Below are positions 27,701 to 36,510 of a DNA stretch of 60,000 nucleotides, piece after piece. Below the pieces are notes generated by a model. That model was given only the letters and a program-made list of their open reading frames with translations. It searched no databases and was not told where the DNA came from. How positions within the stretch are numbered: the first letter of the stretch is position 1; every line of letters starts with the position of its first letter. The position numbers and the translations under genes are program-made. The DNA comes from Owenia fusiformis (Eukaryota; Annelida; Polychaeta; Sabellida; Oweniidae): NCBI GenBank assembly GCA_903813345.2, contig CAIIXF020000011.1:31366166-31426165 (forward strand), written 5' to 3'.

Positions 27701-29050
27701 TCAATGCGTTATTTCGTGATAACTACAACGCCTTCCCGGAAGTCAACATTGATGAAAAATGAAAAAGTCGGAAAAGCATTTACGCTAATTTCTATCAAAT
27801 GCTATGTTTATGCATCATCATCGACGCAACAAAGGTGATATAGTTTCATTAAGATTCGGGTTCTAACCTTTAGAAGGTAAGTCAGACTCCCAAACGTCAG
27901 CTAACTCTTATATTTAGCATGTTAGCGACGCAGACAGGCCTTGAAAAAAATAGTAAACCTTATATTTAAAAATCTTAAAATAAATCCATGGTTATAAAAA
28001 TAAACACCATTGATTTCTATGAGAATGAATGAGCATTTAGAAGGAAAGTCCCTCTATGTAAGATATTGTGGAGAAAAGCGCAGGCTAAAACATTGACATT
28101 GCGTGTGTATGTATGGTGTACGCTATGTAGTTGCTCTGCAGTTAAGGACAGGGTGCATGTTGGGAAATTTTCTGCATTCCTAAATTGAGTCACATGTTAT
28201 TTTTCAAACAAGAATAACTCCTTCCCCACATTGTCTACATCTTCCAGGTTTGCACAAAGAGTGCACTTATGTGCATAGAAAAGACTTGTGAGAAGAATGT
28301 TTTGATAAAGTGTATAAAAAACAAGAAAATTCAGTGAAAAAATTCAGAAAATTTTCAGAAATTCTTTTCACTGAATTTTCTCGTTTTTTATGCATTTTAC
28401 AAAACAAATCTTCTCACAAGGCTTTTCTAGACACATAAGTGCACTCTTTGTGCAAACCTGGAAGATGTAGAAGGAGTGATTCTTGTTTGAAAAATAACAT
28501 GTGACTCAATTGAGGAATGCAGAAAATTTCCCATCATGCACCCTGACCTTAAAACTCTTGAGCAATCTTGTAAGAGCAATCACAATCCAGAAGATAAAGT
28601 CTGCTTAGGCCGATCAAAATTGGAAAATACGACTTGGAAACTGTTCTCAAGAGTTTCAGTTTGCTCAATCCCTGACTAATACTCAAGCAGCCTAGCCACC
28701 AGTTTGTGCACAATAAATTGGGTCAAAAATAAATGGCCTGAGTCTCCCTCGAGCTCAAGAAATGAAACGCACAAAAATATTAAATATAGAGCCAAAATGT
28801 GCATTCTAATAAAAATGCATAATATTGTAAGCGATTGAAATAATTTGTCGATGGTGTTCCAGCAACATTGGAGCCAGTACAAAATGGAAAACACTAGATT
28901 AGAACAAAAGCTTAGAAATTTAAAAATGGCGGACCACGCTTTTTATTTTGTCAAATTTCAAATGAAGTTTTTAGCAAACCAAAATCATATGCAAAGATAA
29001 TAATTATGCCATATTTACCGTCGTTTCCTATTCATTCCACTGCCATCCAT
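12717..29050 (-). CDS. NKRF-like RNA-binding protein with Gly/Met repeat, dsRBD-like and two R3H-like modules (16 exons, 1290 aa)
   Basis: Probably a nuclear nucleic-acid-binding protein. Exons in transcription order: 29050-29019, 25915-25712, 22418-22348, 21906-21059, 20761-20537, 20252-20022, 19785-19661, 19271-19148, 18722-18570, 18316-18121, 17788-17636, 16301-16157, 15291-15168, 14799-14123, 13724-13601, 13157-12717. All joins keep frame and total 3873 nt. The protein starts MDGSGMNRKRR. It has a Gln/Glu coiled coil (about 20-65), a second charged helix (about 134-170) and a Gly/Met/Arg repeat (about 192-345). dsRNA-binding-like folds follow at about 425-490, 800-877 and 1085-1144; the last ends in a KNDARLHAAAIALEEI helix. 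R3H-like modules lie at about 925-1000 and 1195-1275. The first reads AKRMIGRLLS...LFFTNEL, which resembles from memory the R3H region of vertebrate NKRF. No G-patch was found. Exon structure is strong; the name is tentative. It lies head-to-head with CHMP2B. Confidence 0.8.
13437..13540. mobile_element. Degenerate partial copy of the GTCACCACC-end element family
   Basis: It shares the internal words tccacaaaaagt and actataacaatatgtcaac with the clearer copies at 16.9 and 22.2 kb, but lacks a clean GTCACCACC end. It lies in the last intron of the NKRF-like gene. Confidence 0.45.
13977..14070. repeat. 31-bp tandem repeat, three units
   Basis: Three consecutive units beginning agtcaaaactgga, at 13977, 14008 and 14039, differing at a few positions. 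It is intronic in the NKRF-like gene, between exons 13601-13724 and 14123-14799. Confidence 0.9.
16358..16482. mobile_element. Copy of the GTCACCACC-end element family
   Basis: It runs from aaggcattaacatg to gtggtggtgacat, with inverted ends of the type atgtcaccacc. It is intronic in the NKRF-like gene, just upstream (in transcript terms) of exon 16157-16301. The first GTCACCAC core is mutated (atatcaccac). Confidence 0.7.
16927..17091. mobile_element. Copy of the GTCACCACC-end element family
   Basis: It begins aaggcactgacatg followed by aaaatgtcaccac, has the internal words atccacaaaaaaagttgga and ataacaatatgttg, and ends ataatgacat. It lies in the same intron as the 16358-16482 copy. Confidence 0.65.
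17215..17630. mobile_element. hAT-type MITE inserted on a splice donor
   Basis: The 416-bp insert has terminal inverted repeats TAGGGGTGAGACGA / TCGTCTCACCCCTA and is flanked on both sides by the 8-bp direct repeat catacctg (17207-17214 and 17631-17638). The 8-bp duplication and the YAGGG-type ends fit the hAT superfamily. No transposase frame is present, so it is non-autonomous. The right duplication overlaps the 3' end of exon 17636-17788 and its donor: read on the minus strand it is CAG|GTATG. Confidence 0.85.
21180..21640 (-). repeat. Coding minisatellite for the Gly/Met/Arg repeat of the NKRF-like protein
   Basis: The minus strand encodes about nine tandem copies of a 7-residue unit of the form NMGMGGG (21-nt DNA period), followed by variants of PMGRGGMGGG. 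It lies inside exon 21059-21906. Frame is maintained throughout, and long open frames in other frames and on the plus strand are by-products of the repeat. Low-complexity RG/GM-rich tracts of this kind often bind RNA or drive condensation; that role is inference. Confidence 0.9.
22203..22310. mobile_element. Copy of the GTCACCACC-end element family
   Basis: About 108 bp from atgcaaaatgtcaccacc to gtggtggtgacataa, with clear inverted ends and an internal tgtccacaaaaagtttgaga. It lies in the intron between exons 21059-21906 and 22348-22418 of the NKRF-like gene. Confidence 0.8.
22419..25711 (-). other. Large intron of the NKRF-like gene
   Basis: AT-rich intron between exon 22348-22418 (acceptor tttgtag) and exon 25712-25915 (donor gtacct, weaker than usual). 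No coding segment was recognised. It contains the 20-bp tandem repeat at 25205-25284. Confidence 0.7.
25205..25284. repeat. 20-bp tandem repeat, four units
   Basis: Four adjacent units of the form (g/t)gtcatg....gatctt(t/a), beginning at 25205, 25225, 25245 and 25265 and diverged from each other. Intronic. Confidence 0.85.
27123..27957. mobile_element. Fold-back element with about 130-bp nearly identical terminal inverted repeats
   Basis: The arms 27123-27255 and 27825-27957 are reverse complements with only about one mismatch over roughly 125 bases. They share tttactattttttt, ggcctgtctgcgtcgc and gagtctgacttacc. The 569-bp centre is AT-rich and has no transposase frame. No convincing target duplication was seen, so the superfamily is open. 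It lies in intron 1 of the NKRF-like gene. The near-identity suggests recent insertion or arm conversion. Confidence 0.85.
28142..28552. mobile_element. Fold-back MITE flanked by TTAA
   Basis: About 80-bp arms starting TTAAGGACAGGGTGCATG (left) and TTAAGGTCAGGGTGCATG (right, reversed), with inner arms that extend the hairpin almost to the centre. TTAA at both outer edges (28142-28145 and 28549-28552) suggests a piggyBac-type target. No coding capacity. Intronic in the NKRF-like gene. Confidence 0.75.
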
Positions 29051-29272
29051 CCTGCTACCTTTATAACAGTATTGCTTCAGGAAATTGGAAATGATAGGAT
29101 GATGTTCTTTCGGCTTCGCCAACCGGAAATAAGTTAATCTATTTAGTACGCATGCGCATTGTCAACTTCCTGTCAGGTGAAAATGAAAATATTTTGAAGT
29201 TACATTATTAGTCATTCTCACACGTTAAGAGATCCTCTGCTTAGTATCCAGTCATTTAACAGACCAACAAAG
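29051..29272. promoter_or_regulatory. Bidirectional promoter of the NKRF-like gene (-) and CHMP2B (+)
   Basis: Only 222 bp separate the two start codons. The interval holds an ETS/GABP-type site (accggaaat, 29121-29129), a palindromic NRF1-type site (cgcatgcgca, 29148-29157) and an inverted ETS-type site (cttcctg, near 29166). This combination is usual for divergent housekeeping promoters. There is no TATA box at a suitable place. Use of these sites in this organism is inferred. Confidence 0.7.
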
Positions 29273-32200
29273 ATGCCGCTTTTTGGGAAGACCCCAACTG
29301 TGAAAGGTAATTGTATTGCTTGATCATTTTCTCATTTTTGGAGACAAAACAAGAAACAATTTTGGGAGTCAAAAACAAGGAAGTTTATGACATACAGCCT
29401 CACCTTCTTCTAAGGCCACTATATCGTGGCCTTCGTCCAAGGATAAACTCCCTGCATGTTTTTTTCTGCTGTATACGGGTCATGTCGCAATCATAAAATT
29501 TGAAATCAAATGTTCGTCTTTTCCACATCACAAATTGAATTGCGAGTATTGGTCTTATTACCTCACCAAAAATAGCAGCGATCAGCGAATTGAATTTTGG
29601 CCAGTGCAATTGTAACATGTTGAAACATTCAGCTGGTTCTGAGAGGATTGAAGAGCTTCCAAACCGCATGTTATACGCGACTGCCAACAGAATCTCAAAT
29701 TACAAACAAGTCTTGAACATACCACAGATTCTTTATTTACTTTCATTATTAAATTCTCTTTTATTTTTTCAGAACAAATGCGTCAAAATGATCGAGATCT
29801 ACGCAAGACTCAAAGAGATATTGCACGAGACAGAACTGGGCTGGAAAGAGAGGAGAAAAAAATAGTATGGTTCTTGTTATATAGTGTAGTACTAGTATTA
29901 TAGTTTAAGTCCTTCATAAAAAGAATATACAATAGATAATCTTCACATTAAGAAACACCCAGTGAAACTAGTAGTTACATTGTAGATTGACTCTCTTGCC
30001 ATATATATAATTGAGTATTTCCTGATCTTTCAATTTTAAAAAAAACATTTCCTTTTGAAATTGATTTATTCACTCCCCTATATATATACTCCCCAGTAGC
30101 TTGTTGGCCAACATTTATTCAATAAAACCTGTTAAAGTAGAACACCTTTAGTTCCACTTAAAGTGTTCCACTTATGAGGTGTTCTACCTATAGAGGTTTA
30201 ATTAACAATAACTGTATGGGTCATGGGACTGTGAAAAGTGTTCATCTTGCAGAAGTGTTCCACTTAAAGTATAGAGATGTGTTTTACAGATTTTACTGGA
30301 TATTGAACTTGTTTCTTTGAGGTTTAATTATTGCAAATGTCAGGATTCTGCAAAAGTTAATGTTCTGCATTTTGTGTTTTAGGAGATGGATATAAAGAGA
30401 GCAGCCAAGCAAGGAGACAAACATGTAAGTCTTTTACCTGTTATTGATACTATTAGAATGAACTAGAGCTTAGGGATTGAAGCCCCCCCTCCCCTGGCCA
30501 AAAATTCTTTCAAAATCATGAGGTTTTTCACCATTCTGAGCACTTTTCAAGTGATTTTGGCCACTTTTGGGCCAAATTTGTCAAAAGTGAACCTCGCTTG
30601 GCAAAAGCTGGCGAAGAACCTGGGATGCCTCATAAGTTGAACTGCTAGGCCAACCATCCATCCATCCAACCTTGTTAAAGAATAAAACTGCTCTCAGAAA
30701 TATTTTTGGATCCAATCTTCGAAGCTGTAGAGAGAATTTCTCCCTTGTCATTTTCTATAAATATGCCAAAATCTTAAAATCAAGATTGTTGTCTTCGAAT
30801 ATATATTTGCATTGCATTTTTAGTTTCATTGTTTATTTTTTAGACTTGTACAATTCTTGCTAAACAACTAGTGCAATTACGTAAGCAGAAAACCAAGACA
30901 TATCAGATGGGTTCTAAAATACAGTCTATTAACACACATGGAAAGGTATAATATGTTCTCCTTACAGATTTGTTGTAACTCCATATTCTCATGTACACAG
31001 TAAAACTGTATATTTGAGCACTTTTCTTAGTAAACATAGGAAGTCACCACTGATCATCCAGAATTAATGATGGAAAATATATAATATGAAATATGAAAAT
31101 AAAGCCCATTGATTTGTGGATTCAAAATTTGATTAGTCTGAACATTTTAGTATACTGTATATTAAATGCTACAAGTGTGGCAATTTTTATTCATGTTTGC
31201 ATGTACATGTAATAAATATGTTTTTAATGAATATGGAATCTATTCACACATTTATCACCTCATGTATATTCCCTATAATAATGAAATATTACCTTTAATT
31301 AACCTATGTTGCAGATGATGCACTCTAATGTCAAGATGGCAGAGGCAATGGCATCAACTACAAAGGTAATACCTCCTTATTCATATTTTATATGTCTTTC
31401 TTGTCTTTGTTTCTACACATTGTTATGTCACCACCAAAAGTTGTTGGGTTCGGCAGTCAGCATTTGGCGGTAAGCATATGTAACACATGGCAGGTTGTGA
31501 CATTTTGCATGTTAATGCCTTGTATGTACATTCCATTAATTCGAGCTATCCCAGTATTGTAGAGATCCTCAACAGACCTTTCAGTGGGGAATTAGAGCCT
31601 TGAGATACCTCAAACTGTTTGTATAATCCTCTGGGAATTTTCCCATTCTGTCAAAAAAGTGGTTTTCCACATTTAATAGGATGATGTTAGATAAGAGAGA
31701 TGGATATGTATTTTGTATTTAATCCACCATAAATGTCCTTCCTTATGTAATCATTTTGAAAATAATGATGTTCTGATTCACTGAAATATTTATAATGTTT
31801 ATTTCTGCATGCATAATTGTTTACTCGATTCCCCAAATGATTATATGAGATTTTGTATACTTGCAGGCCATGGGTAACATGAACAAAACAATGGATCCAG
31901 AGAAGACGATGAAGACAATGCAACAGTTTAACAAAGAGTCAATGAAGATGGACATGACAGAAGAAATGAGTAAGTTAATAGAGGTCAATGAATGAGGTCA
32001 CAGGACTTAAAAAATTGTTTCGCTTGCGAGGTGTTCCATTTCAGAAATATTTTATTTGACAGCTATTACAGATTTTCTAGCATACAGATAAGGCCATAAG
32101 AAGTAAATCCTTTGTTTTGCGTCCTGGCAAAATCCAAATCATGTAAGGTTACAAGGAAAACAAACACAAACTCAAGAAAAAACACAAACTCGTTTGCTAG

Positions 32201-35200
32201 GAAATGTATACATTTTAAAAGGGATGAAATACCAATTTGTAACGATTACAAACAAATATCTATAAATCATATGCAATATATTTAAATATGGCTATGAAAC
32301 GTTATATTTCAAAGGTAATCAAAATAAGGAAAAACACAATGTATGCCGAAGTAATCTGAATAACACCGTCAATGTTGACGCACATCAAATTGTCCACCAT
32401 TTCTTCTTCTGATTTGAAGGAAATGCGATGGTACTTTCAGACCATTGGGATTGCTATTTGGATGAGTTTGTTTTTTCTGATTTACTCAAAATTGTGCAAG
32501 GAAGGGGACGCAAAACGAAGAATCTACTTCTCATGGCCTAAGCATTATCTTGTTATTTTATTTACACCAAGAGAATAGATTTATTCAAGTTCCATATATA
32601 GTGTTAAGAACCCTGGTAAACCAAAACATTTAGATCTATGTTTCATAAAAACCTAAGGTATAAGCATTTTAAAATATACCCCCTATTAGATGTTATAGTT
32701 ATAACCATCACATGTAATTGCAGTGAATGATACTTTGGAGGATATTTTTGATGAGTCTGGTGATGAAGAGGAACAAGATGCTGTTGTAACACAGGTGCTA
32801 GATGAAATTGGCATTGAAATCTCAGGAAAGGTATGTTAATGCATCGAAGAGGACATTCATTTTTTGGCCTATGAAATCATCCCCCTTTCCATCAGTTCAT
32901 CCATCAGTCTGTCCATCTGTCTCTCTATCCAACCAGGGAGTTTCCTTTCAATTTTAAAATGAGTTGAAACTTGAAACTAAAACATAGATCTAGTTTTTAA
33001 ATGTTAAGTTTTAAGAAATATTTTTGTGATAGATTTACTGAAACAAGCAATAATATCAAGAATACTTGGTCTGTTATAAATGACTTACTTCACCGCAAAA
33101 AATGTGATTCAGTTTTTCCAGATAAATTTTATGATGGAGATGATATTTTGACTGATAGAAAAGATATTGCTAATCATTTTAACAGATTTTTTTCTAATGT
33201 TGGACCTAAATTAGCATCAAAGATAAGTTCAAAAACGTCCCCTTTTACATTTATGGAAATCAATGAATCTTCTTTAGAACTTACTCCTGTGACTAAGAAT
33301 GAAATCGAAAATTTAATGTCAGTTTTAAAAGATTGCTCACCAGGCCTAGATGAATTCAAACCAATAGTAGTTAAACATGCAAGAAATAACTTACTTTTAC
33401 CATTTGTTCATATAGCAAACTTGTCTATCCATACAGGGGTTTTTCCCACTAAGTTGAAAACAGCCAAAGTTATCCCACTTTTTAAAAAAGGAAATACTTC
33501 AAAATTTTCAAACTATAGACCTATATCTCTACTTAGTGTCTTTTCTAAACTCTTAGAACAGATCATGAAAAATAGATTAATAACATTTATTGAAACATAC
33601 AAACTTTTATTCAAAAATCAGTTTGGTTTTAGAAAACATTATTCAACTTATATGGCAATCCTCTCCTTCTTGGAAGAAGTGAGGATATCTCTAGATAAAA
33701 GCTCAACTCATGCTATTGGAATATTTTTAGATTTATCCAAAGCCTTCGATACAGTAAACCATGAAATTCTTCTAAAAAAACTTGAAAATTTTGGAATTCG
33801 CAATGTCGCAAAAAATTGGTTTGAAAGCTATTTATCTGATAGGAAAATCATTACTTCTTTTAACAACACTCTATCTGAAGAAAATATTATCACTTGTGGT
33901 GTACCTCAAGGGTCTGTTTTAGGCCCCATCTTATTCATTCTCTATATAAATGATTTACATAAGGTTTCAAATATTCTTAAATTTACTATTTTCGCAGATG
34001 ATACAAATATCTTATGTTCAAACAAAGACCTTCATGATCTATATAGAAATGTAAATCTAGAAATGGAAAAGACATTAGAATGGTTCGAATCAAATAAACT
34101 TTCTTTGAATATAGACAAGACAAATTATATGCTATTTACAAGATCAAAGTTAAATATTGATGAAAATCAAGATTTTAATATAAAAATAGGGGGTAATATT
34201 CTTGAAAGAGTAATGCATACAAATTTTCTGGGAGTAACAATTGATTGTAAATTAAAATGGAATGAGCACATAAATAAGGTTATACATAAAATATCTAAAA
34301 TTATTGGTATTCTGGGAAAGATTAAATATAAATTGAATACAAAAACCATGATTACCATTTATAATTCACTTATATTATCACAATTGAACTATTGCAACAT
34401 CATATGGGGTAATGCATGTAAAACCTTTTTGAATAAATTGCTTTTGTTACAAAAACGTGCAGTGAGAATAATCACAAATTCTGACTTTTTAGCACATAGC
34501 CCACCTCTTTTTAAACAACTCAATTTTCTAGATATTTTTGACATACATAAGCTTGAAGTTGCAAAATTTCTTTATCAATACACAACAAAACCCGATGGCT
34601 TTCCTTTTGACATATTTGAAAATTATTTTACTCCAAATTTGATATTTCACGAACATGAGACAAGATTCCAAAATTGTCTTCACATGAAAAAATTTAGAAC
34701 AATTATAGGTCAAAACTCAATAAAATATTCAGGTGCTCAGCTTTGGAATAATCTGCCAACTTGTTTGAAAACATTACCTTCCATTAACTGTTTTAAAAAG
34801 AATTTTAAAATTCATATCATATGACATCAACCTATGATGAACTGAATTACTGACAAACATATATGTAGATTTTATATATTGTTATCAATTTTATTCTCAT
34901 TTAACTGAGTAAATATATTTAAATTGTTCTTTTTTTCTCATTTCCATTTGACTCAGGTTAATATTTAAATGTTTTCACGCTGATACACTTACTAAAAGTG
35001 TCAAGTGTTATTATGTATTTGATTTTAATTTTAGAGAATAAATATTTTTAATAAAAAAAAAAAAAAAAAAAAAAAAAAAAGATGTATTCTATTGAAATTC
35101 TATCACTGTTAACTATATATCTGCTTTAAATGGGCTTATTAGCCTCTTTCAGATTATTGATGTAGACGTACACATTGTTCTATTTTTCTCCAGATGGTGG

Positions 35201-35301
35201 ATGCCCCATCAGCCCACAGAGGTGCATTAGGAGAGTCTTCAAAATCAAAAGTGACAGATGCAGATTTAGAAAGACAATTAGCACAGTTAAAGGATTTATA
35301 G
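29273..35301 (+). CDS. CHMP2B: Charged multivesicular body protein 2B (ESCRT-III subunit)
   Basis: It is a subunit of the ESCRT-III polymer that drives membrane scission in multivesicular body sorting and other topologically similar events, and it recruits the ATPase VPS4. Exons: 29273-29306, 29773-29864, 30383-30424, 30844-30945, 31315-31365, 31867-31969, 32724-32830 and 35194-35301 (stop). All join in frame and give 212 residues (human 213). Matching blocks include a basic N-terminal helix region (MPLFGKTPTVKEQMRQNDRD), AKQLVQLRKQKTKT, DPEKTMKTMQ, MTEEMMNDTLEDIFD and VLDEIGIEISGKM. An acidic stretch (DESGDEEEQ) precedes the C-terminal MIT-interacting motif LERQLAQLKDL. The start codon follows directly from the divergent promoter. 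The last intron (2363 bp) is enlarged by a LINE insertion. No damage to the coding sequence is seen. Confidence 0.97.
31423..31523. mobile_element. Copy of the GTCACCACC-end element family
   Basis: About 101 bp from tatgtcaccaccaaaag to gacattttgcatgttaatgc, ending tgccttgt. It is in the opposite orientation to the copies in the NKRF-like gene and lies in a CHMP2B intron (31366-31866). Confidence 0.75.
33001..34824 (+). CDS. LINE reverse transcriptase (ORF2 fragment, 607 aa, uninterrupted)
   Basis: Copies element RNA into DNA at the target site. RT motifs occur in order: a lead-in NTWSVINDLLHRK; FSNYRPISLLSVFSKLLE at about 170; FLDLSKAFDTVNH at about 242 (first catalytic Asp); GVPQGSVLGPILF at about 300; and FADDTNIL at about 330 (catalytic Asp pair). 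FLGVTIDCKLKWNEHI and a long C-terminal region ending in IHII follow. The N-terminal endonuclease is missing, so the copy cannot move by itself. The lack of any stop or frameshift over 1.8 kb suggests a young insertion. Jockey versus CR1 clade was not resolved. Confidence 0.85.
   Translation: MLSFKKYFCDRFTETSNNIKNTWSVINDLLHRKKCDSVFPDKFYDGDDILTDRKDIANHFNRFFSNVGPKLASKISSKTSPFTFMEINESSLELTPVTKNEIENLMSVLKDCSPGLDEFKPIVVKHARNNLLLPFVHIANLSIHTGVFPTKLKTAKVIPLFKKGNTSKFSNYRPISLLSVFSKLLEQIMKNRLITFIETYKLLFKNQFGFRKHYSTYMAILSFLEEVRISLDKSSTHAIGIFLDLSKAFDTVNHEILLKKLENFGIRNVAKNWFESYLSDRKIITSFNNTLSEENIITCGVPQGSVLGPILFILYINDLHKVSNILKFTIFADDTNILCSNKDLHDLYRNVNLEMEKTLEWFESNKLSLNIDKTNYMLFTRSKLNIDENQDFNIKIGGNILERVMHTNFLGVTIDCKLKWNEHINKVIHKISKIIGILGKIKYKLNTKTMITIYNSLILSQLNYCNIIWGNACKTFLNKLLLLQKRAVRIITNSDFLAHSPPLFKQLNFLDIFDIHKLEVAKFLYQYTTKPDGFPFDIFENYFTPNLIFHEHETRFQNCLHMKKFRTIIGQNSIKYSGAQLWNNLPTCLKTLPSINCFKKNFKIHII
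33001..35080 (+). mobile_element. 5'-truncated non-LTR retrotransposon (Jockey/CR1-like LINE) in the last CHMP2B intron
   Basis: It consists of an ORF2-type reverse-transcriptase frame, an AT-rich 3' UTR with AATAAA near 35038, and a poly(A) run at 35053-35080. No endonuclease domain is present. The frame is closed by a stop immediately before 33001, so the copy seems truncated near there; the exact left edge and target duplication could not be fixed. It is in the same orientation as the host gene. Confidence 0.85.
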
Positions 35302-36510
35302 TAGTGGTGGTATTGAACAATTTTAAAGCAATTGGTACAGAATTTCAGACCCCAGGCATTATGAATGAAAACAACGGGAAAGTTAATGGAAACATTCCTC
35401 AGACCAACATGTATATTCATAAAACAACCAGAGTGGTGACATAAACCAAAGAAAGCACATGATGCCCGTTGCTTAAACAGTTTACATAACATTACATTAA
35501 GACCTAAAACCAACACGAAACAACACTTTGGAGCTTAAGTGTTCATGTTTGCTGTAGCTATATAACTCACATTAACACTACCAGGTTTTACTGTACTTGC
35601 TTGCTGAACTAGCCTTTTGGGACACTGGGAAGGGGTTATGTCATGTCCCTTTAAGAGGCCTGTTATACCTATTATTTTAGAAAAATGGAAATATACTCAA
35701 AAATTGGAGACGGCAATTTTCAGTTCAGACTCTCAATGAATTGTACACAGAGCACTCACTCCATTGTTAAATCATTGCCAGGAAGTATATTGAAGTAAGG
35801 ATGGGTGTGTTTAATAAAATAGTACATTACTATTTGTACATTAGTCACAATAAATAACCGAACACAGTGGAAATGTCAGCTGTACATATCCCTAGCTGTA
35901 CATAACCCCTGCTGTAAATATGTCCAGTTGTACATATCAATTAGTTCATCATTTATATCAATATACTATTAAACCTGTGATAAAAGAATAACTGAAATAT
36001 TCATGGTAGCATCGTTTTACAATTCTTTGACTTTCACATCAAGAACTCATCTATTTTATATGGTTCCCTAATTTATTATCAAACTAGGGCATCATATCCA
36101 TGTCCTTTAGAATATGATACTGCAATAGATTATTCCTATAAATCCTGCCACCTTCTGATAATGAGAAAAACTATGATATTTTGGCTAAATTAATGATGTC
36201 ATTGGTTGTAGGTAGAAATCCGACCATGCAAAAACAAGATTAACTTATTGATAATTTTAAAAAACAACCTCTAACATCATCAAGCATAGCCAATATACCA
36301 AACTTTCTCTGATATATCAAAAGGTAGCAGGGTTTACCGGAATGATCTTTAGAATAGGCATTACCATGAATGTATACCATACAAATGTAAGTGGATAATT
36401 ACTTTAACAGTAAATGCTAAAATGCTTTTATTGATTCTTTGATTGTGATATTGTTGAAATATATTGTACTACAAATTAAAATAAAAACAATAAAGAATAA
36501 AGTTTTTCTC
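35302..36510 (+). other. Probable CHMP2B 3' UTR
   Basis: Non-coding sequence after the stop at 35299-35301. AATAAA occurs near 35812 and 35850, and as a cluster of three at about 36478-36500 that could mark the main cleavage region. A short gtggtgacataaa near 35431 echoes one end of the dispersed GTCACCACC family. Confidence 0.45.

Noticed and set aside
30120-30270. Imperfect inverted and repeated words (gtagaacacc, gttccacttaaagt) in a CHMP2B intron
   Set aside because: Arms are short and mismatched; could be an old element but not separable from chance in AT-rich sequence.
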